Shown piece by piece: positions 43,842 to 52,864 of a stretch of 64,000 nt of DNA; the first letter of the stretch is position 1, and each line of letters begins with the position of its first letter. The stretch covers positions 1 through 64,000 of the forward strand of contig NZ_JTJC03000007.1 in assembly GCF_000817735.3 (NCBI RefSeq), read 5' to 3'. This DNA comes from Scytonema millei VB511283. GTDB lineage: Bacteria > Cyanobacteriota > Cyanobacteriia > Cyanobacteriales > Chroococcidiopsidaceae. A model generated the notes under the pieces. It made no database searches. It was not told the origin of the DNA and worked only from the letters and a program-made list of their open reading frames with translations. A program made the translations under genes and the position numbers.

Positions 43842-44582
43842 ATGACAGATAAATGTGCTGTTATAATTCGCCAGCTCAATTACTATTTCGGGCAAGGCGA
43901 TCTACGTACCCAGGTATTGTACGACATTAACCTCGATTTACCCAAAGGACAAATCGTGATTATGACTGGTCCATCGGGTTCGGGTAAAACAACGCTTTTG
44001 AGTTTAATTGGAGCCTTGCGCTCGGCTCATGAAGGTAATTTGCAAGTATTGGATAAAGAATTAGTCGGACTCAACAAATCTCAATTGGTAGAAGTGCGGC
44101 GCAATATTGGCTTTATCTTCCAAGCACACAATTTATTTGAATCTCTCACTGCTTCGCAAAATGTAGAAATGGCAGTGGAGTTAACAAATAACTGGCGAGA
44201 AAAGCGCAAATTAGCAGTAGAGATGTTGAGCCAGTTGGGGTTAGCAAATCGCGTAGATTACAAACCCAATGCTCTATCGGGAGGACAAAAACAAAGAGTT
44301 GCGATCGCCCGTGCTTTAGTCAATCAACCGCAATTAATTTTAGCAGACGAACCTACTGCTGCTTTAGATAAAAAATCGGGGCGCGAAGTCGTGATGTTGA
44401 TGCAAAAACTTGCCAAGGAACAGAGCTGCACGATTTTAATTGTGACTCACGATAATAGTATTTTAGATGTTGCCGATCGCATTATTAACTTAGTTGAAGG
44501 TCGCCTAGAATCAGACGAAAATTTAGATAATTTCGTCTCTAGCCGCGATCCGAAAAGCCTCGATCGGAGGATGTTTAGTTGA
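43842..44582 (+). CDS. devA: ABC exporter ATP-binding protein, DevA family
   Basis: 246 residues of the MacB/LolD/DevA ATPase type. Walker A GPSGSGKTTLLSLIG (about 47-61), Q-loop near IFQAHNLFES, signature LSGGQKQRVAIARAL, Walker B LILADEPTAALD and H-loop VTHD. It energises the DevBC exporter. ATG 43842 gives a standard start. It is the last gene of the operon; the 186-base gap to devC holds the nested palindrome. Confidence 0.95.
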   Translation: MTDKCAVIIRQLNYYFGQGDLRTQVLYDINLDLPKGQIVIMTGPSGSGKTTLLSLIGALRSAHEGNLQVLDKELVGLNKSQLVEVRRNIGFIFQAHNLFESLTASQNVEMAVELTNNWREKRKLAVEMLSQLGLANRVDYKPNALSGGQKQRVAIARALVNQPQLILADEPTAALDKKSGREVVMLMQKLAKEQSCTILIVTHDNSILDVADRIINLVEGRLESDENLDNFVSSRDPKSLDRRMFS

Positions 44583-44669
44583 TGCAAATAACAATTCTGC
44601 TCTACATCAAGATATAAACTATTCTTTTGCAAACCAATTTATTAAAAGAATATGGAATTTATATTGCGA

Positions 44670-45407
44670 TTATTTATTAAATACGATTTGTGCTTGTTCT
44701 AAAATAGATAAACTTCTTTTCAATTTAATAATTTGCGATCTAAAAATCAACTTAGATCGGAACTGAAGTAATTGATTTAGTAAAATAATTATTGCTCCAC
44801 CTCCAGTTAAATAAAGTATCGCTATTCTATCAAAAGAAATTCCCAAATTGTAAACGAAAAACGACACTGCGATAAAAGAAAGAATAGGTGCAAAACTAAT
44901 TGAAATTGCTTCTTTGCTTTCCATTTCATCGATTAAGTATTTTATGTGAAGCTTAATATGTTCTATGTTTTGATAATTCGTGTTAGTGTCAATGATTTCT
45001 CTAATTTTTCTAGCTGCACTACGAGTAAATGCAGTATCTTTTCCGACTCTTCTAACATAATCTCTAGTTGTTTCTCTTGATAATCTCCATAATTTATAGA
45101 TTTTAATAACTATTGCAACTCCTCCGGGGATTAAACTAAAAATAAATACTATTAGCAGAATACTTTGCCAAATATTTACAATTGATGGCGATAAATATTT
45201 AATGTTTTTTATTAGTAAAATTAAGCTGACAAGACAAATCATTAAAAGTATGGAAAAACTGATAAAACTCCATTCCTCATATTTACTCATGCCTGTCGCT
45301 TCATGTAAAATCCAATTTTCTTTTAGCTGACGTTCTTCTTTTTCTAACAGATATCCTAACAAGTCAAAAATCTCTTGTAAATCTTTGTCATTTGATAGTT
45401 GCTTCAT
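44670..45407 (-). CDS. AT-rich membrane protein of unknown function
   Basis: 245 residues. Four likely membrane helices: about 48-66, 80-103, 174-190 and 195-212. Between the second pair and helix 3 is a charged helical region with ETTRDYVRRVGKDTAFTRSA and RKIREIIDTNTNYQNIEHIK. I do not recognise the family. Codon use is strikingly A/T-rich and Ile/Lys/Leu-rich, and the gene has no HIP1 sites, unlike its neighbours, so recent transfer is plausible. It is convergent with devA. Confidence 0.6.
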   Translation of the reverse strand: MKQLSNDKDLQEIFDLLGYLLEKEERQLKENWILHEATGMSKYEEWSFISFSILLMICLVSLILLIKNIKYLSPSIVNIWQSILLIVFIFSLIPGGVAIVIKIYKLWRLSRETTRDYVRRVGKDTAFTRSAARKIREIIDTNTNYQNIEHIKLHIKYLIDEMESKEAISISFAPILSFIAVSFFVYNLGISFDRIAILYLTGGGAIIILLNQLLQFRSKLIFRSQIIKLKRSLSILEQAQIVFNK

Positions 45408-45513
45408 TTATTCACTCCTAAACAAAACAGATTTATATCAAAAGACTTTTGTGTACGAAAGTGCGATCGCCCTTCGATAATGAAGCGATCGCACATCCGA
45501 AGAAAAAATGTAA

Positions 45514-47499
45514 TTAAGCGCCTTCCCGCAATTTATCCAACACGCTACGATCTTCCAAAGTCGAAGTATCGCCAGAAACTTCTTCACCTGCGGCTAGAGA
45601 ACGGAGTAACCGTCGCATGATTTTCCCCGAACGGGTTTTGGGTAAAGAGTCGGTAAAGCGAATTTCTCCAGGACGCGCGATCGCCCCAATTTCATTCACA
45701 ACGTGCTGCTTGAGTTCTTTATTTAAAGCCTCGCTGGGTGTTATCGTTCCTTCTAGGGTGACAAAGGCAACGATTTCTTCTCCTTTCACCTCATCTGGCT
45801 TACTCACGACGGCGGCTTCAGCTACCGCTGGATGAGACACCAAAGCTGATTCAACTTCCATCGTCCCCAAACGGTGTCCGGCTACGTTGATCACGTCATC
45901 GACACGACCCATCACCCAGTAATAACCATTTTCATCTCGTCTTGCCCCGTCTCCAGCAAAATAGACGTACTGTCCATCTTTGGGGGGAATGTGTTCCCAA
46001 TAGGTGCGGCGGAAGCGATCGGGATCGTTGTAGACTGTCCGCATCATTCCAGGCCAAGGGTGACGCACGACTAAATAACCACCGTTATAATCGCCTACGG
46101 GGTTGCCTTCTAAATCCACTACGTCAGCTAAGATTCCTGGGAAAGGACGAGTCGCCGAACCAGGTTTAGTAGGAATTGCCCCTGGTAAGGGCGTAATCAT
46201 AATACCCCCAGTTTCCGTTTGCCACCAAGTATCGACAATCGGACAGCGATCGCCTCCAATAACGCGCTGATACCACATCCAGGCTTCAGGATTGATCGGT
46301 TCGCCTACCGTTCCCAGCAAGCGTAGGGAAGAGAGATTTTTGGCTTTGGGCAAGTCTTCGCCCATTCTAATAAAGGCGCGAATCGCCGTAGGTGCGGTGT
46401 AGAAAATATTCACGCCGTATTTTTCAATTACGTCCCACATACACCCAGGATTAGACGGACGCGGCGCACCTTCATACATCAGTGTAGTTGCACCGTTAGA
46501 TAGGGGACCGTAGACGATGTAACTATGTCCGGTAATCCAACCCACATCCGCCGTACACCAGTAGACATCAGTATCTTGCAGATCGAAGATCCATTTGGTT
46601 GTCATGTGGGTGTAGAGGTTGTAACCTGCGGTTGTGTGGACGACACCCTTCGGTTTACCCGTGCTACCAGAAGTGTAGAGGACAAACAGCATATCTTCGC
46701 TGTCCATCGGTTCGGCGGGACAATCTGCTGATGCACCTTTTTCTAAATCGTGCCACCAGCGATCGCGTCCTGCTTCCATGTGAACTTCTTGTCCTGTACG
46801 CTTGACAACGAGGACGTTTTCGACTGTGGGGACGGCATTGTCAGCTAAAGCTTTATCGACTTGATCTTTAAGGGGAACGATCGCATCTTTACGCCAACCG
46901 CCATCGGCTGTGACGACTAACTTAGCTTGGGCATCGTTCAAGCGATCGCGCAAGGCTTCGGCGCTGAAACCACCAAAGACAACGCTGTGAGGTGCGCCAA
47001 TTCTGGCACAAGCTAACATGGCGATCGCGGCTTCAGGGATCATTGGCATATAGATCCCGACAAGATCGCCTTTTTTTACCCCCAACTGTTTGAGAACATT
47101 GGCAAATTTACAGACTTCCCGATGTAGCTGCGCGTAGGTGAGGGTGCGAGAATCACCTGGTTCGCCTTCCCAGATCAAAGCAGCTTTATTCTTACGCCAA
47201 GTGGTCAGGTGGCGATCGAGACAATTGTAAGAAATATTTATTTTGCCACCGACAAACCATTTCGCAAAAGGCGGTTGCCAATCTAACACCGTGTCCCATT
47301 TTTGGAACCAATGCAATTCTTTTTCCGCTAGTTCAGCCCAAAATTGCTGTGGATTGGCTTTGGCTTTGTTATAGAGTTCTTCGTATTCATCAAAGCTTTT
47401 GATATGAGCTTTTTGTGAAAATTCTGCTGGCGGTTGAAATAAACGCTTTTCTTGCAGGATGGATTCAATCGTGATTTGTGACATAGCGATCGTGCTCAT
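45514..47499 (-). CDS. acs: Acetyl-CoA synthetase (AMP-forming)
   Basis: 661 residues of the ANL superfamily. The P-loop-like [17 protein letters not shown], the [19 protein letters not shown] adenylate-binding motif, the hinge region near [19 protein letters not shown], and the C-terminal acetylatable Lys in [12 protein letters not shown] are all present. It activates acetate to acetyl-CoA. Starting codons [13 protein letters not shown] allow a later Met at residue 6. No acetylation-control (CobB/AcuA) gene is adjacent. It is a single-gene unit. Confidence 0.97.
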   Translation of the reverse strand: MSTIAMSQITIESILQEKRLFQPPAEFSQKAHIKSFDEYEELYNKAKANPQQFWAELAEKELHWFQKWDTVLDWQPPFAKWFVGGKINISYNCLDRHLTTWRKNKAALIWEGEPGDSRTLTYAQLHREVCKFANVLKQLGVKKGDLVGIYMPMIPEAAIAMLACARIGAPHSVVFGGFSAEALRDRLNDAQAKLVVTADGGWRKDAIVPLKDQVDKALADNAVPTVENVLVVKRTGQEVHMEAGRDRWWHDLEKGASADCPAEPMDSEDMLFVLYTSGSTGKPKGVVHTTAGYNLYTHMTTKWIFDLQDTDVYWCTADVGWITGHSYIVYGPLSNGATTLMYEGAPRPSNPGCMWDVIEKYGVNIFYTAPTAIRAFIRMGEDLPKAKNLSSLRLLGTVGEPINPEAWMWYQRVIGGDRCPIVDTWWQTETGGIMITPLPGAIPTKPGSATRPFPGILADVVDLEGNPVGDYNGGYLVVRHPWPGMMRTVYNDPDRFRRTYWEHIPPKDGQYVYFAGDGARRDENGYYWVMGRVDDVINVAGHRLGTMEVESALVSHPAVAEAAVVSKPDEVKGEEIVAFVTLEGTITPSEALNKELKQHVVNEIGAIARPGEIRFTDSLPKTRSGKIMRRLLRSLAAGEEVSGDTSTLEDRSVLDKLREGA

Positions 47500-47892
47500 C
47501 GTTATTGCTACTAAAAACCATTCTGAATGCAGATTTGCCCGAAATTGTTTTGATTTTCGTTAAGATGGGCAACTACCCGTATTCGACAATTGTAGTCAGA
47601 TAGCTCCATCACTATTTGCGATCGTGAAAGTTGTAGATGGAACAAAGCTTGCTGTGAATTATCCTGTTGATAGCAATTTTCGATTGTGTGCGTGACACGG
47701 GTAGGGGCGCACGGCTGTGCGCCCCTACGGACGTGTATTTTACCCAATTGAAAACCGCTATGAGAACGCGATTTCAGGCGATCGCAACGCCTAGCCTACT
47801 CTCCCTCTCTCCCGCTCAACAGGTTAAGCTGAATGGAAGAGTCATATTTTGACAAGCTGTATCTGTAGGGTCTTCAGGTTTAAAAACTGTTA
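47500..47892. other. Intergenic region upstream of acs and terC, with one palindrome copy
   Basis: About 390 bases between divergent acs and terC. Its one clear element is the GTAGGGGCGCAC palindrome at 47701-47728. No supported gene is present; the small reverse ORF at 47511-47747 is largely translated repeat. Confidence 0.5.
47701..47728. repeat. GTAGGGGCGCAC...GTGCGCCCCTAC palindrome, copy C
   Basis: GTAGGGGCGCACGGCTGTGC followed by GCCCCTAC, a near-perfect palindrome lying in the divergent acs/terC gap. Confidence 0.8.
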
Positions 47893-48627
47893 ATGATAGA
47901 CGAAATACTAAATTCCCCGTATCACGCCAGCATTGAAACCGCCGCAGTCTTAACCATATTGATCTTTTTAGAAGCGGTACTCTCGGCTGATAATGCGATC
48001 GCCCTAGCCGCGATCGCCCAAGGACTAGAAAATAAAAAACTCGAACGTCAAGCGCTCAATCTCGGCTTGGTAGTTGCCTTCGTGCTGCGGATTGCCTTAA
48101 TCTTGACAGCAACTTGGGTACAGCAATACTGGCAGTTCGAGCTACTGGGGGCGCTTTACCTGCTATGGTTAGTATTTCAACACTTTACCTCAGCAGAAGA
48201 CGAAGACCACCTGCACCACGGACCTCGATTTCAAGCGCTTTGGCAAGCTATCCCCATCATCGCCTTCACAGATTTGGCATTTTCCCTCGATAGCGTCACT
48301 ACAGCGATCGCCGTTTCTCAAGAACGCTGGCTGGTACTGACGGGGGCTACTGTTGGTATTATCACCCTTCGATTCATGGCAGGTTTATTCATTCGCTGGT
48401 TAGATGAATTTACCCATTTAGAAGATGCCGGATACATTACCGTTGCCTTGGTAGGCTTGCGATTGTTGCTGCGGGTAGCTAACGATGCTTTAGTACCCCC
48501 AGAATGGTTAATGATAACCGCGATCGCGCTGTTATTTCTCTGGGGCTTTTCCAAGCGCAATGTTGAGGACTCTCCTGAAGCGATCGTACCTACAGAGACT
48601 AAAGAGAAAAGCGAAGTATCGAAGTAG
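47893..48627 (+). CDS. TerC-family integral membrane protein
   Basis: 244 residues with about seven hydrophobic helices and the TerC signatures ILIFLEAVLSADNAIALAAI and FTDLAFSLDSVTTAIAVS, whose Asp/Asn residues sit in membrane helices and are thought to bind or pass metal ions. A His/Asp/Glu-rich loop (SAEDEDHLHHGP) lies in the centre. TerC proteins are linked to manganese export or membrane-protein metalation and thylakoid biogenesis. It is convergent with ndk, with a perfect palindrome in the gap. Confidence 0.88.
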   Translation: MIDEILNSPYHASIETAAVLTILIFLEAVLSADNAIALAAIAQGLENKKLERQALNLGLVVAFVLRIALILTATWVQQYWQFELLGALYLLWLVFQHFTSAEDEDHLHHGPRFQALWQAIPIIAFTDLAFSLDSVTTAIAVSQERWLVLTGATVGIITLRFMAGLFIRWLDEFTHLEDAGYITVALVGLRLLLRVANDALVPPEWLMITAIALLFLWGFSKRNVEDSPEAIVPTETKEKSEVSK

Positions 48628-48668
48628 GTTGACAGTTGACGGTTAACGGTTAACCGTCAACTGTCAAC
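48628..48668. terminator. Perfect 20+20 palindrome between convergent terC and ndk
   Basis: A 20-base arm (48628-48647, beginning GTTGACAGTTGACGG) and its exact reverse complement (48649-48668) are separated by a single base. It fills the whole gap between terC and ndk and consists of three heptamer types. It should act as a bidirectional terminator. Confidence 0.7.
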
Positions 48669-49118
48669 TTATTCCTTAATCCACGGAGTCAAGCTAGGTT
48701 CCCAACTCGCTAGTTCTTCTTCCTTAAACCAGAGGCTAACTTCTTGTTGGGCAGTCTCCGGTGCGTCAGAACCATGAATGATGTTACGCCCAATGTTAAC
48801 GCCATAGTCGCCCCGAATTGTTCCTGGCTCTGCTGTTAGGGGGTTAGTAGCACCGATCATCTTCCGCGCTGAAGCAATAACTCCATCGCCTTCCCAAACC
48901 ATCGCTACGACGGGACCCGAAGTGATAAACTCAACTAAACCTTGGAAAAAAGGTCTTTCTCGGTGAACGCCATAATGCTGCTCGGCAAGTTCGCGGCTGA
49001 CTTTCATAAACTTCATCCCAACCAGGGTAAAGCCCTTAGCTTCAAAGCGGCGAATAATTTCACCGACTAAACTCCGTTGTACGCCATCGGGCTTAATTGC
49101 TAAAAATGTGCGTTCCAC
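48669..49118 (-). CDS. ndk: Nucleoside diphosphate kinase
   Basis: 149 residues from GTG 49116-49118, preceded by AAAGGAAG at good distance. This matches the normal Ndk length, so I prefer it to the upstream start at 49142. [20 protein letters not shown] and the active-site His block [10 protein letters not shown] are intact. It transfers phosphate between NTPs and NDPs by a phosphohistidine intermediate. It is monocistronic and convergent with terC. Confidence 0.96.
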   Translation of the reverse strand: MERTFLAIKPDGVQRSLVGEIIRRFEAKGFTLVGMKFMKVSRELAEQHYGVHRERPFFQGLVEFITSGPVVAMVWEGDGVIASARKMIGATNPLTAEPGTIRGDYGVNIGRNIIHGSDAPETAQQEVSLWFKEEELASWEPSLTPWIKE

Positions 49119-49142
49119 AGCTATCTTCCTTTGAGTTGTCAT

Positions 49143-49275
49143 TAGTCATTTGTCATTTGTCATTTGTAACTTACTCATGACTGCTGACAAGTAACAAATA
49201 TCAAAATCAGATTATCTTAAATCAGCGACCAGTTATCAGTTACTTACGACTTACGACTTACGACTTACGACTTAC
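49143..49275. repeat. Heptamer arrays upstream of ndk
   Basis: TCATTTG units (49146-49168) and five units of ACTTACG (49241-49275) lie in the divergent gap between ndk and speA. Promoters for both genes must be in the remaining unique DNA. Confidence 0.75.
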
Positions 49276-49342
49276 CCATTACCTTAATTTGAATAAGTTA
49301 CACTGGCTATGCGTGGGGCTGTACAGAGGTTAGAAAGACGAG

Positions 49343-51364
49343 GTGAGAATAGAGATGGGAGCAGAGCCAACTGTAGGAGAAATGGAGCCAGCAACGGTTG
49401 CAGAAACCACAACCGAGCTAAAAAACGGCAAGCCGAAGTCGTTGCAAATTGCTCCTGGTAAATTATCGCGTTCGTGGACGATTGAGGACAGCGAAGCGCT
49501 CTACCGAATTCAAGGGTGGGGCGAACCATATTTTTCAATTAACGCCGCTGGTCATATTACAGTCTCTCCCAAAGGCGATCGCGGTGGTTCGTTGGATTTG
49601 TACGAGTTGGTAAATGCTTTAAAACAGCGAAATTTGGGACTACCTCTGTTAATTCGCTTTTCCGATATTTTAGAAGACCGGATCGAGCGGTTGAATGCTT
49701 GTTTTGCCAAGGCGATCGCCCGTTACAACTATCCTGGTGTTTATCGTGGCGTATTTCCGGTCAAATGCAACCAACAACGCCACCTCATTGAAGATTTGGT
49801 ACGATTTGGCAAACCGCACCAGTTCGGCTTGGAAGCTGGCTCTAAACCAGAGTTAATGATTGCTTTGGCGTTGCTAGATACTCCAGGGGCGCTGATTGTT
49901 TGTAATGGCTACAAGGATAAGGAATATATCGAAATCGCCATGCTAGCCAGCCGTTTAGGACAAACACCAATCGTCGTCCTAGAGCAAGTTGAAGAAGTCG
50001 ATTTGGCAATTGAAGCAAGTCGCCAGTTGGGAATTCAGCCAATTTTAGGCGTGCGGGCAAAACTCAGTACCCAAGGAATGGGACGCTGGGGAACTTCTAC
50101 AGGCGATCGCGCTAAATTTGGTTTGACTATCCCTGAAATCATTCAAGCAGTAGAAAAGTTACGCGCCGCCAATCTCCTCGGTTCGCTGCAATTACTCCAC
50201 TTCCATATCGGTTCCCAAATCTCCGCGATTAATGTCATTAAAGATGCGATTCAAGAAGCCAGCCGCATTTATGTAGAGTTGGCGATGCTGGGAGCAAACA
50301 TGAAGTATTTGGATGTAGGTGGCGGCTTGGGTGTAGACTACGACGGCTCCCAAACTAACTTCTACGCCTCCAAAAACTACAACATGCAAAACTATGCCAA
50401 TGACATAGTGGCAGAGTTGAAATATGCCTGTGCGGAACGGCAAGTTTCAGTCCCGACTCTAATTAGCGAAAGCGGACGAGCGGTTGCTTCCCATCAGTCG
50501 GTTTTGATCTTTGATGTCGTCAGTACTTCCGATGTTCCTTTCGGTACGCCAGAACCACCCAAGGAGGACGAACCGCCAATCGTCCACCACCTTTGGGAAA
50601 CTTACCAATCGATTACTAACGAAAATTATCAAGAGGCGTATCACGATGCGGTGCAGTTTAAAGATGAAGCCATCAGCCGCTTTAACTTGGGAATTATGCG
50701 CCTGACAGAAAGAGCTAGGGTAGAGCGGATTTACTGGGCTTGTTGCGAGAAGCTGATGGAAATTACCCGCCATGAGGAGTACGTACCTGACGATTTGGAA
50801 GAACTAGAGAAAATCATGGCTTCCATCTACTACGTCAATCTTTCCGTATTCCAATCAGCACCGGATTGCTGGGCGATCGATCAGCTTTTCCCGATCATGC
50901 CGATCCACCGTTTAGACGAAGAACCCGATCGTCGGGGCATTCTAGCGGATTTAACCTGCGATAGTGACGGCAAAATCGATCGCTTTATCGACTTGCGAGA
51001 TGTGAAATCCGTGTTAGAAATGCATTCCTACAAACCAGGAGAACCCTACTATCTGGGCATGTTCCTCAATGGTGCGTACCAAGAGATCATGGGTAATTTA
51101 CATAACTTGTTTGGAGATACTAACGCCGTCCACATTCAACTAACACCCAAAGGCTATCAGATCGAACATGTTGTTAAAGGCGACACCATGACTGAAGTTT
51201 TGGGCTACGTACAGTACGACGCTGAAGATCTGGTTGAAAGTATCCGCCAGCGTAGCGAACAAGCCATGTCAGAAAAACAAATTACCTTGCAAGAATCCCA
51301 GCGTCTCCTCCAAACCTACGAACAGAGCCTGAGCCGATATACGTATTTGTCTTCGCCAGCGTAA
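49343..51364 (+). CDS. speA: Biosynthetic arginine decarboxylase
   Basis: 673 residues, close to the family norm. The PLP domain has VYRGVFPVKCNQQRHLIEDL with the Schiff-base Lys, and PVVVLEQ-type binding segments; the fold-III part ends QSLSRYTYLSS. Gly-rich LLHFHIGSQIS, YLDVGGGLGVDYDG and VASHQSVLIFD are typical. It converts arginine to agmatine for polyamine synthesis. The start is GTG 49343; an ATG four codons in (49355) is also possible. It appears to be transcribed alone. Confidence 0.96.
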   Translation: MRIEMGAEPTVGEMEPATVAETTTELKNGKPKSLQIAPGKLSRSWTIEDSEALYRIQGWGEPYFSINAAGHITVSPKGDRGGSLDLYELVNALKQRNLGLPLLIRFSDILEDRIERLNACFAKAIARYNYPGVYRGVFPVKCNQQRHLIEDLVRFGKPHQFGLEAGSKPELMIALALLDTPGALIVCNGYKDKEYIEIAMLASRLGQTPIVVLEQVEEVDLAIEASRQLGIQPILGVRAKLSTQGMGRWGTSTGDRAKFGLTIPEIIQAVEKLRAANLLGSLQLLHFHIGSQISAINVIKDAIQEASRIYVELAMLGANMKYLDVGGGLGVDYDGSQTNFYASKNYNMQNYANDIVAELKYACAERQVSVPTLISESGRAVASHQSVLIFDVVSTSDVPFGTPEPPKEDEPPIVHHLWETYQSITNENYQEAYHDAVQFKDEAISRFNLGIMRLTERARVERIYWACCEKLMEITRHEEYVPDDLEELEKIMASIYYVNLSVFQSAPDCWAIDQLFPIMPIHRLDEEPDRRGILADLTCDSDGKIDRFIDLRDVKSVLEMHSYKPGEPYYLGMFLNGAYQEIMGNLHNLFGDTNAVHIQLTPKGYQIEHVVKGDTMTEVLGYVQYDAEDLVESIRQRSEQAMSEKQITLQESQRLLQTYEQSLSRYTYLSSPA

Positions 51365-51366
51365 GT

Positions 51367-51488
51367 TGTAGGGGGTGAAACATCTGTAGGGGCGCAAACC
51401 ATCTGTAGGGGCGCAAACCATCTGTAGGGGGTGAAACATCTGTAGGGGCGCAAACCATCTGTAGGGGCGCACAGCTGTGCGCCCCTAC
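51367..51488. repeat. Tandem 19-20 base repeat ending in a GTAGGGGCGCAC palindrome (copy D)
   Basis: Six imperfect units of CATCTGTAGGGGCGCAAAC (two with GGGGGTGAAA instead) run head to tail, and the last joins the palindrome GTAGGGGCGCACAGCTGTGC + GCCCCTAC (51461-51488). The array lies between convergent speA and the nucleotidyltransferase gene. It looks like the palindrome's left half amplified. Confidence 0.8.
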
Positions 51489-51496
51489 ATGCATTA

Positions 51497-52663
51497 TTAA
51501 CTAGCTTCAATCCCCAGTAATTCAGCGATCGCCTTTCTTTCAATTGCAGGCTGGGATGGCGTTTCGACGCGGGTATCCGTAATCAACCAGTCTAAGGCAG
51601 CAGCTTGGACATCGATCATGGCTCCCGTTTTATCGACGCAATAGCGTCCGTAGACAAGCTTATCTACGAGGCGGACTCCCGGACCTAAACGTGAGTACTC
51701 GAAAATGACGCTGTTGTCAACTGTAGCGCCGCCACAGATATAGCAGTTGGGACCGATCATGGTAGGACCAACTATTTTCGCGCCATCTTCAATCCGCGTC
51801 ATTCCACCGATATATACGGGACCAGTAATATCTACTTTGTCCCAGTTCACAGCAACGCTCAGACCAGTGTAAATCCCAGGACGAACTTCATGTCCTGGAA
51901 TTTGGACGTTTTTAATTTCACCTTGGAGTACGCCGCGAATGGCTTGCCAGTAATCGGGAACCTTACCGATATCCACCCATTCAAAATCCATCACCAAGCC
52001 ATAAAAAGGTGCATTTTTTTCTACAAGTTTGGGAAATAGTTGACTACCAATATCAAAATTTTCTCCAGATGGAATGTAATTAAATATTTCTGGCTCAAAT
52101 ATATAAATTCCCGTACTAATGTTGGTACTCAGAGCTTCTTCAACTTTTGGCTTTTCTTGGAAGGTTCTGACTCGTCCGTCTTCGTCTGTCACCACGATCC
52201 CGTAGCTAGGGACTTCTTCGCGGGGAACGGATTTCATGATGACTGTAGCAATAGAGCCTTTCTCTCTATGCCATTTCACTGCTGCCGTTAAGTCTAAGTC
52301 AATTAGCGCGTCGCCGCACAGTACAACAAATGTATCGTCAAAAAACGGCGCGAAGTCCTGAATTCGCCGCATTCCTCCCGCAGAGCCTACCGCTTCGCCG
52401 ACGAGAACGCCATCGACAATTTTTCCTTCAAAGGAATAGGCAAGCTGTACGCCAAAGCGCTGTCCGTCGCGGAAGTAGTTTTCGATTTCGTTAGCTAGGT
52501 GGCTGACGTTGACCATGATTTGGTCAAAACCGTGTTGGCGCAATAGTTCAAGGAGAAACTCCATCACTGGCTTTTGCAGGATGGGAATGAGCGGTTTGGG
52601 GATGGTGTAGGTAATGGGGCGGACTCTCGTACCCTTACCCGCTGCCAGAATCATGGCTTTCAT
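51497..52663 (-). CDS. Sugar-phosphate nucleotidyltransferase (mannose-1-phosphate guanylyltransferase-like)
   Basis: 388 residues. N-terminal nucleotidyltransferase signature MKAMILAAGKGTRVRPITYT, FVVLCGDALIDLDL, and a C-terminal left-handed beta-helix (about 260-345) of hexapeptide repeats, such as VRPGIYTGLSVAVN and IGGMTRIEDGAKIVGPTMIG. It should make an NDP-sugar, likely GDP-mannose or NDP-glucose, for glycan synthesis. The base and sugar cannot be fixed by eye. It is convergent with speA. Confidence 0.85.
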   Translation of the reverse strand: MKAMILAAGKGTRVRPITYTIPKPLIPILQKPVMEFLLELLRQHGFDQIMVNVSHLANEIENYFRDGQRFGVQLAYSFEGKIVDGVLVGEAVGSAGGMRRIQDFAPFFDDTFVVLCGDALIDLDLTAAVKWHREKGSIATVIMKSVPREEVPSYGIVVTDEDGRVRTFQEKPKVEEALSTNISTGIYIFEPEIFNYIPSGENFDIGSQLFPKLVEKNAPFYGLVMDFEWVDIGKVPDYWQAIRGVLQGEIKNVQIPGHEVRPGIYTGLSVAVNWDKVDITGPVYIGGMTRIEDGAKIVGPTMIGPNCYICGGATVDNSVIFEYSRLGPGVRLVDKLVYGRYCVDKTGAMIDVQAAALDWLITDTRVETPSQPAIERKAIAELLGIEAS

Positions 52664-52864
52664 CAGAAGCTACTCCTCAACATGAGACAACTGTAAGTGA
52701 TTGATGCAAAATCGACTCTTGCTTAAAAACAAATGCGATCGTTTGATTGCATTTTCGATCCTCGTTTAATTCTCTACCGAAATCATCCCGAAAACTACAC
52801 AGCATAGTTGCCTGCCAAGTACAGCATACTAAATACTTTTTGCCAAGCGCGATTGCCCCCCCTT

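Noticed and set aside
43652-43895. Forward and reverse small ORFs between devC and devA
   Set aside because: Mostly translated repeat sequence (nested palindrome at 43722-43810).
47511-47852. Small ORFs in the acs/terC gap
   Set aside because: Include the GTAGGGGCGCAC palindrome and show no protein-like pattern.
51367-51488. CRISPR-like array
   Set aside because: Units are contiguous with no unique spacers of equal length and no cas genes; it is a tandem repeat.
51269-51543. Three reverse ORFs over 51269-51543
   Set aside because: Their repetitive peptides (PYRWFAPLQM-type) are simply the tandem repeat array translated.
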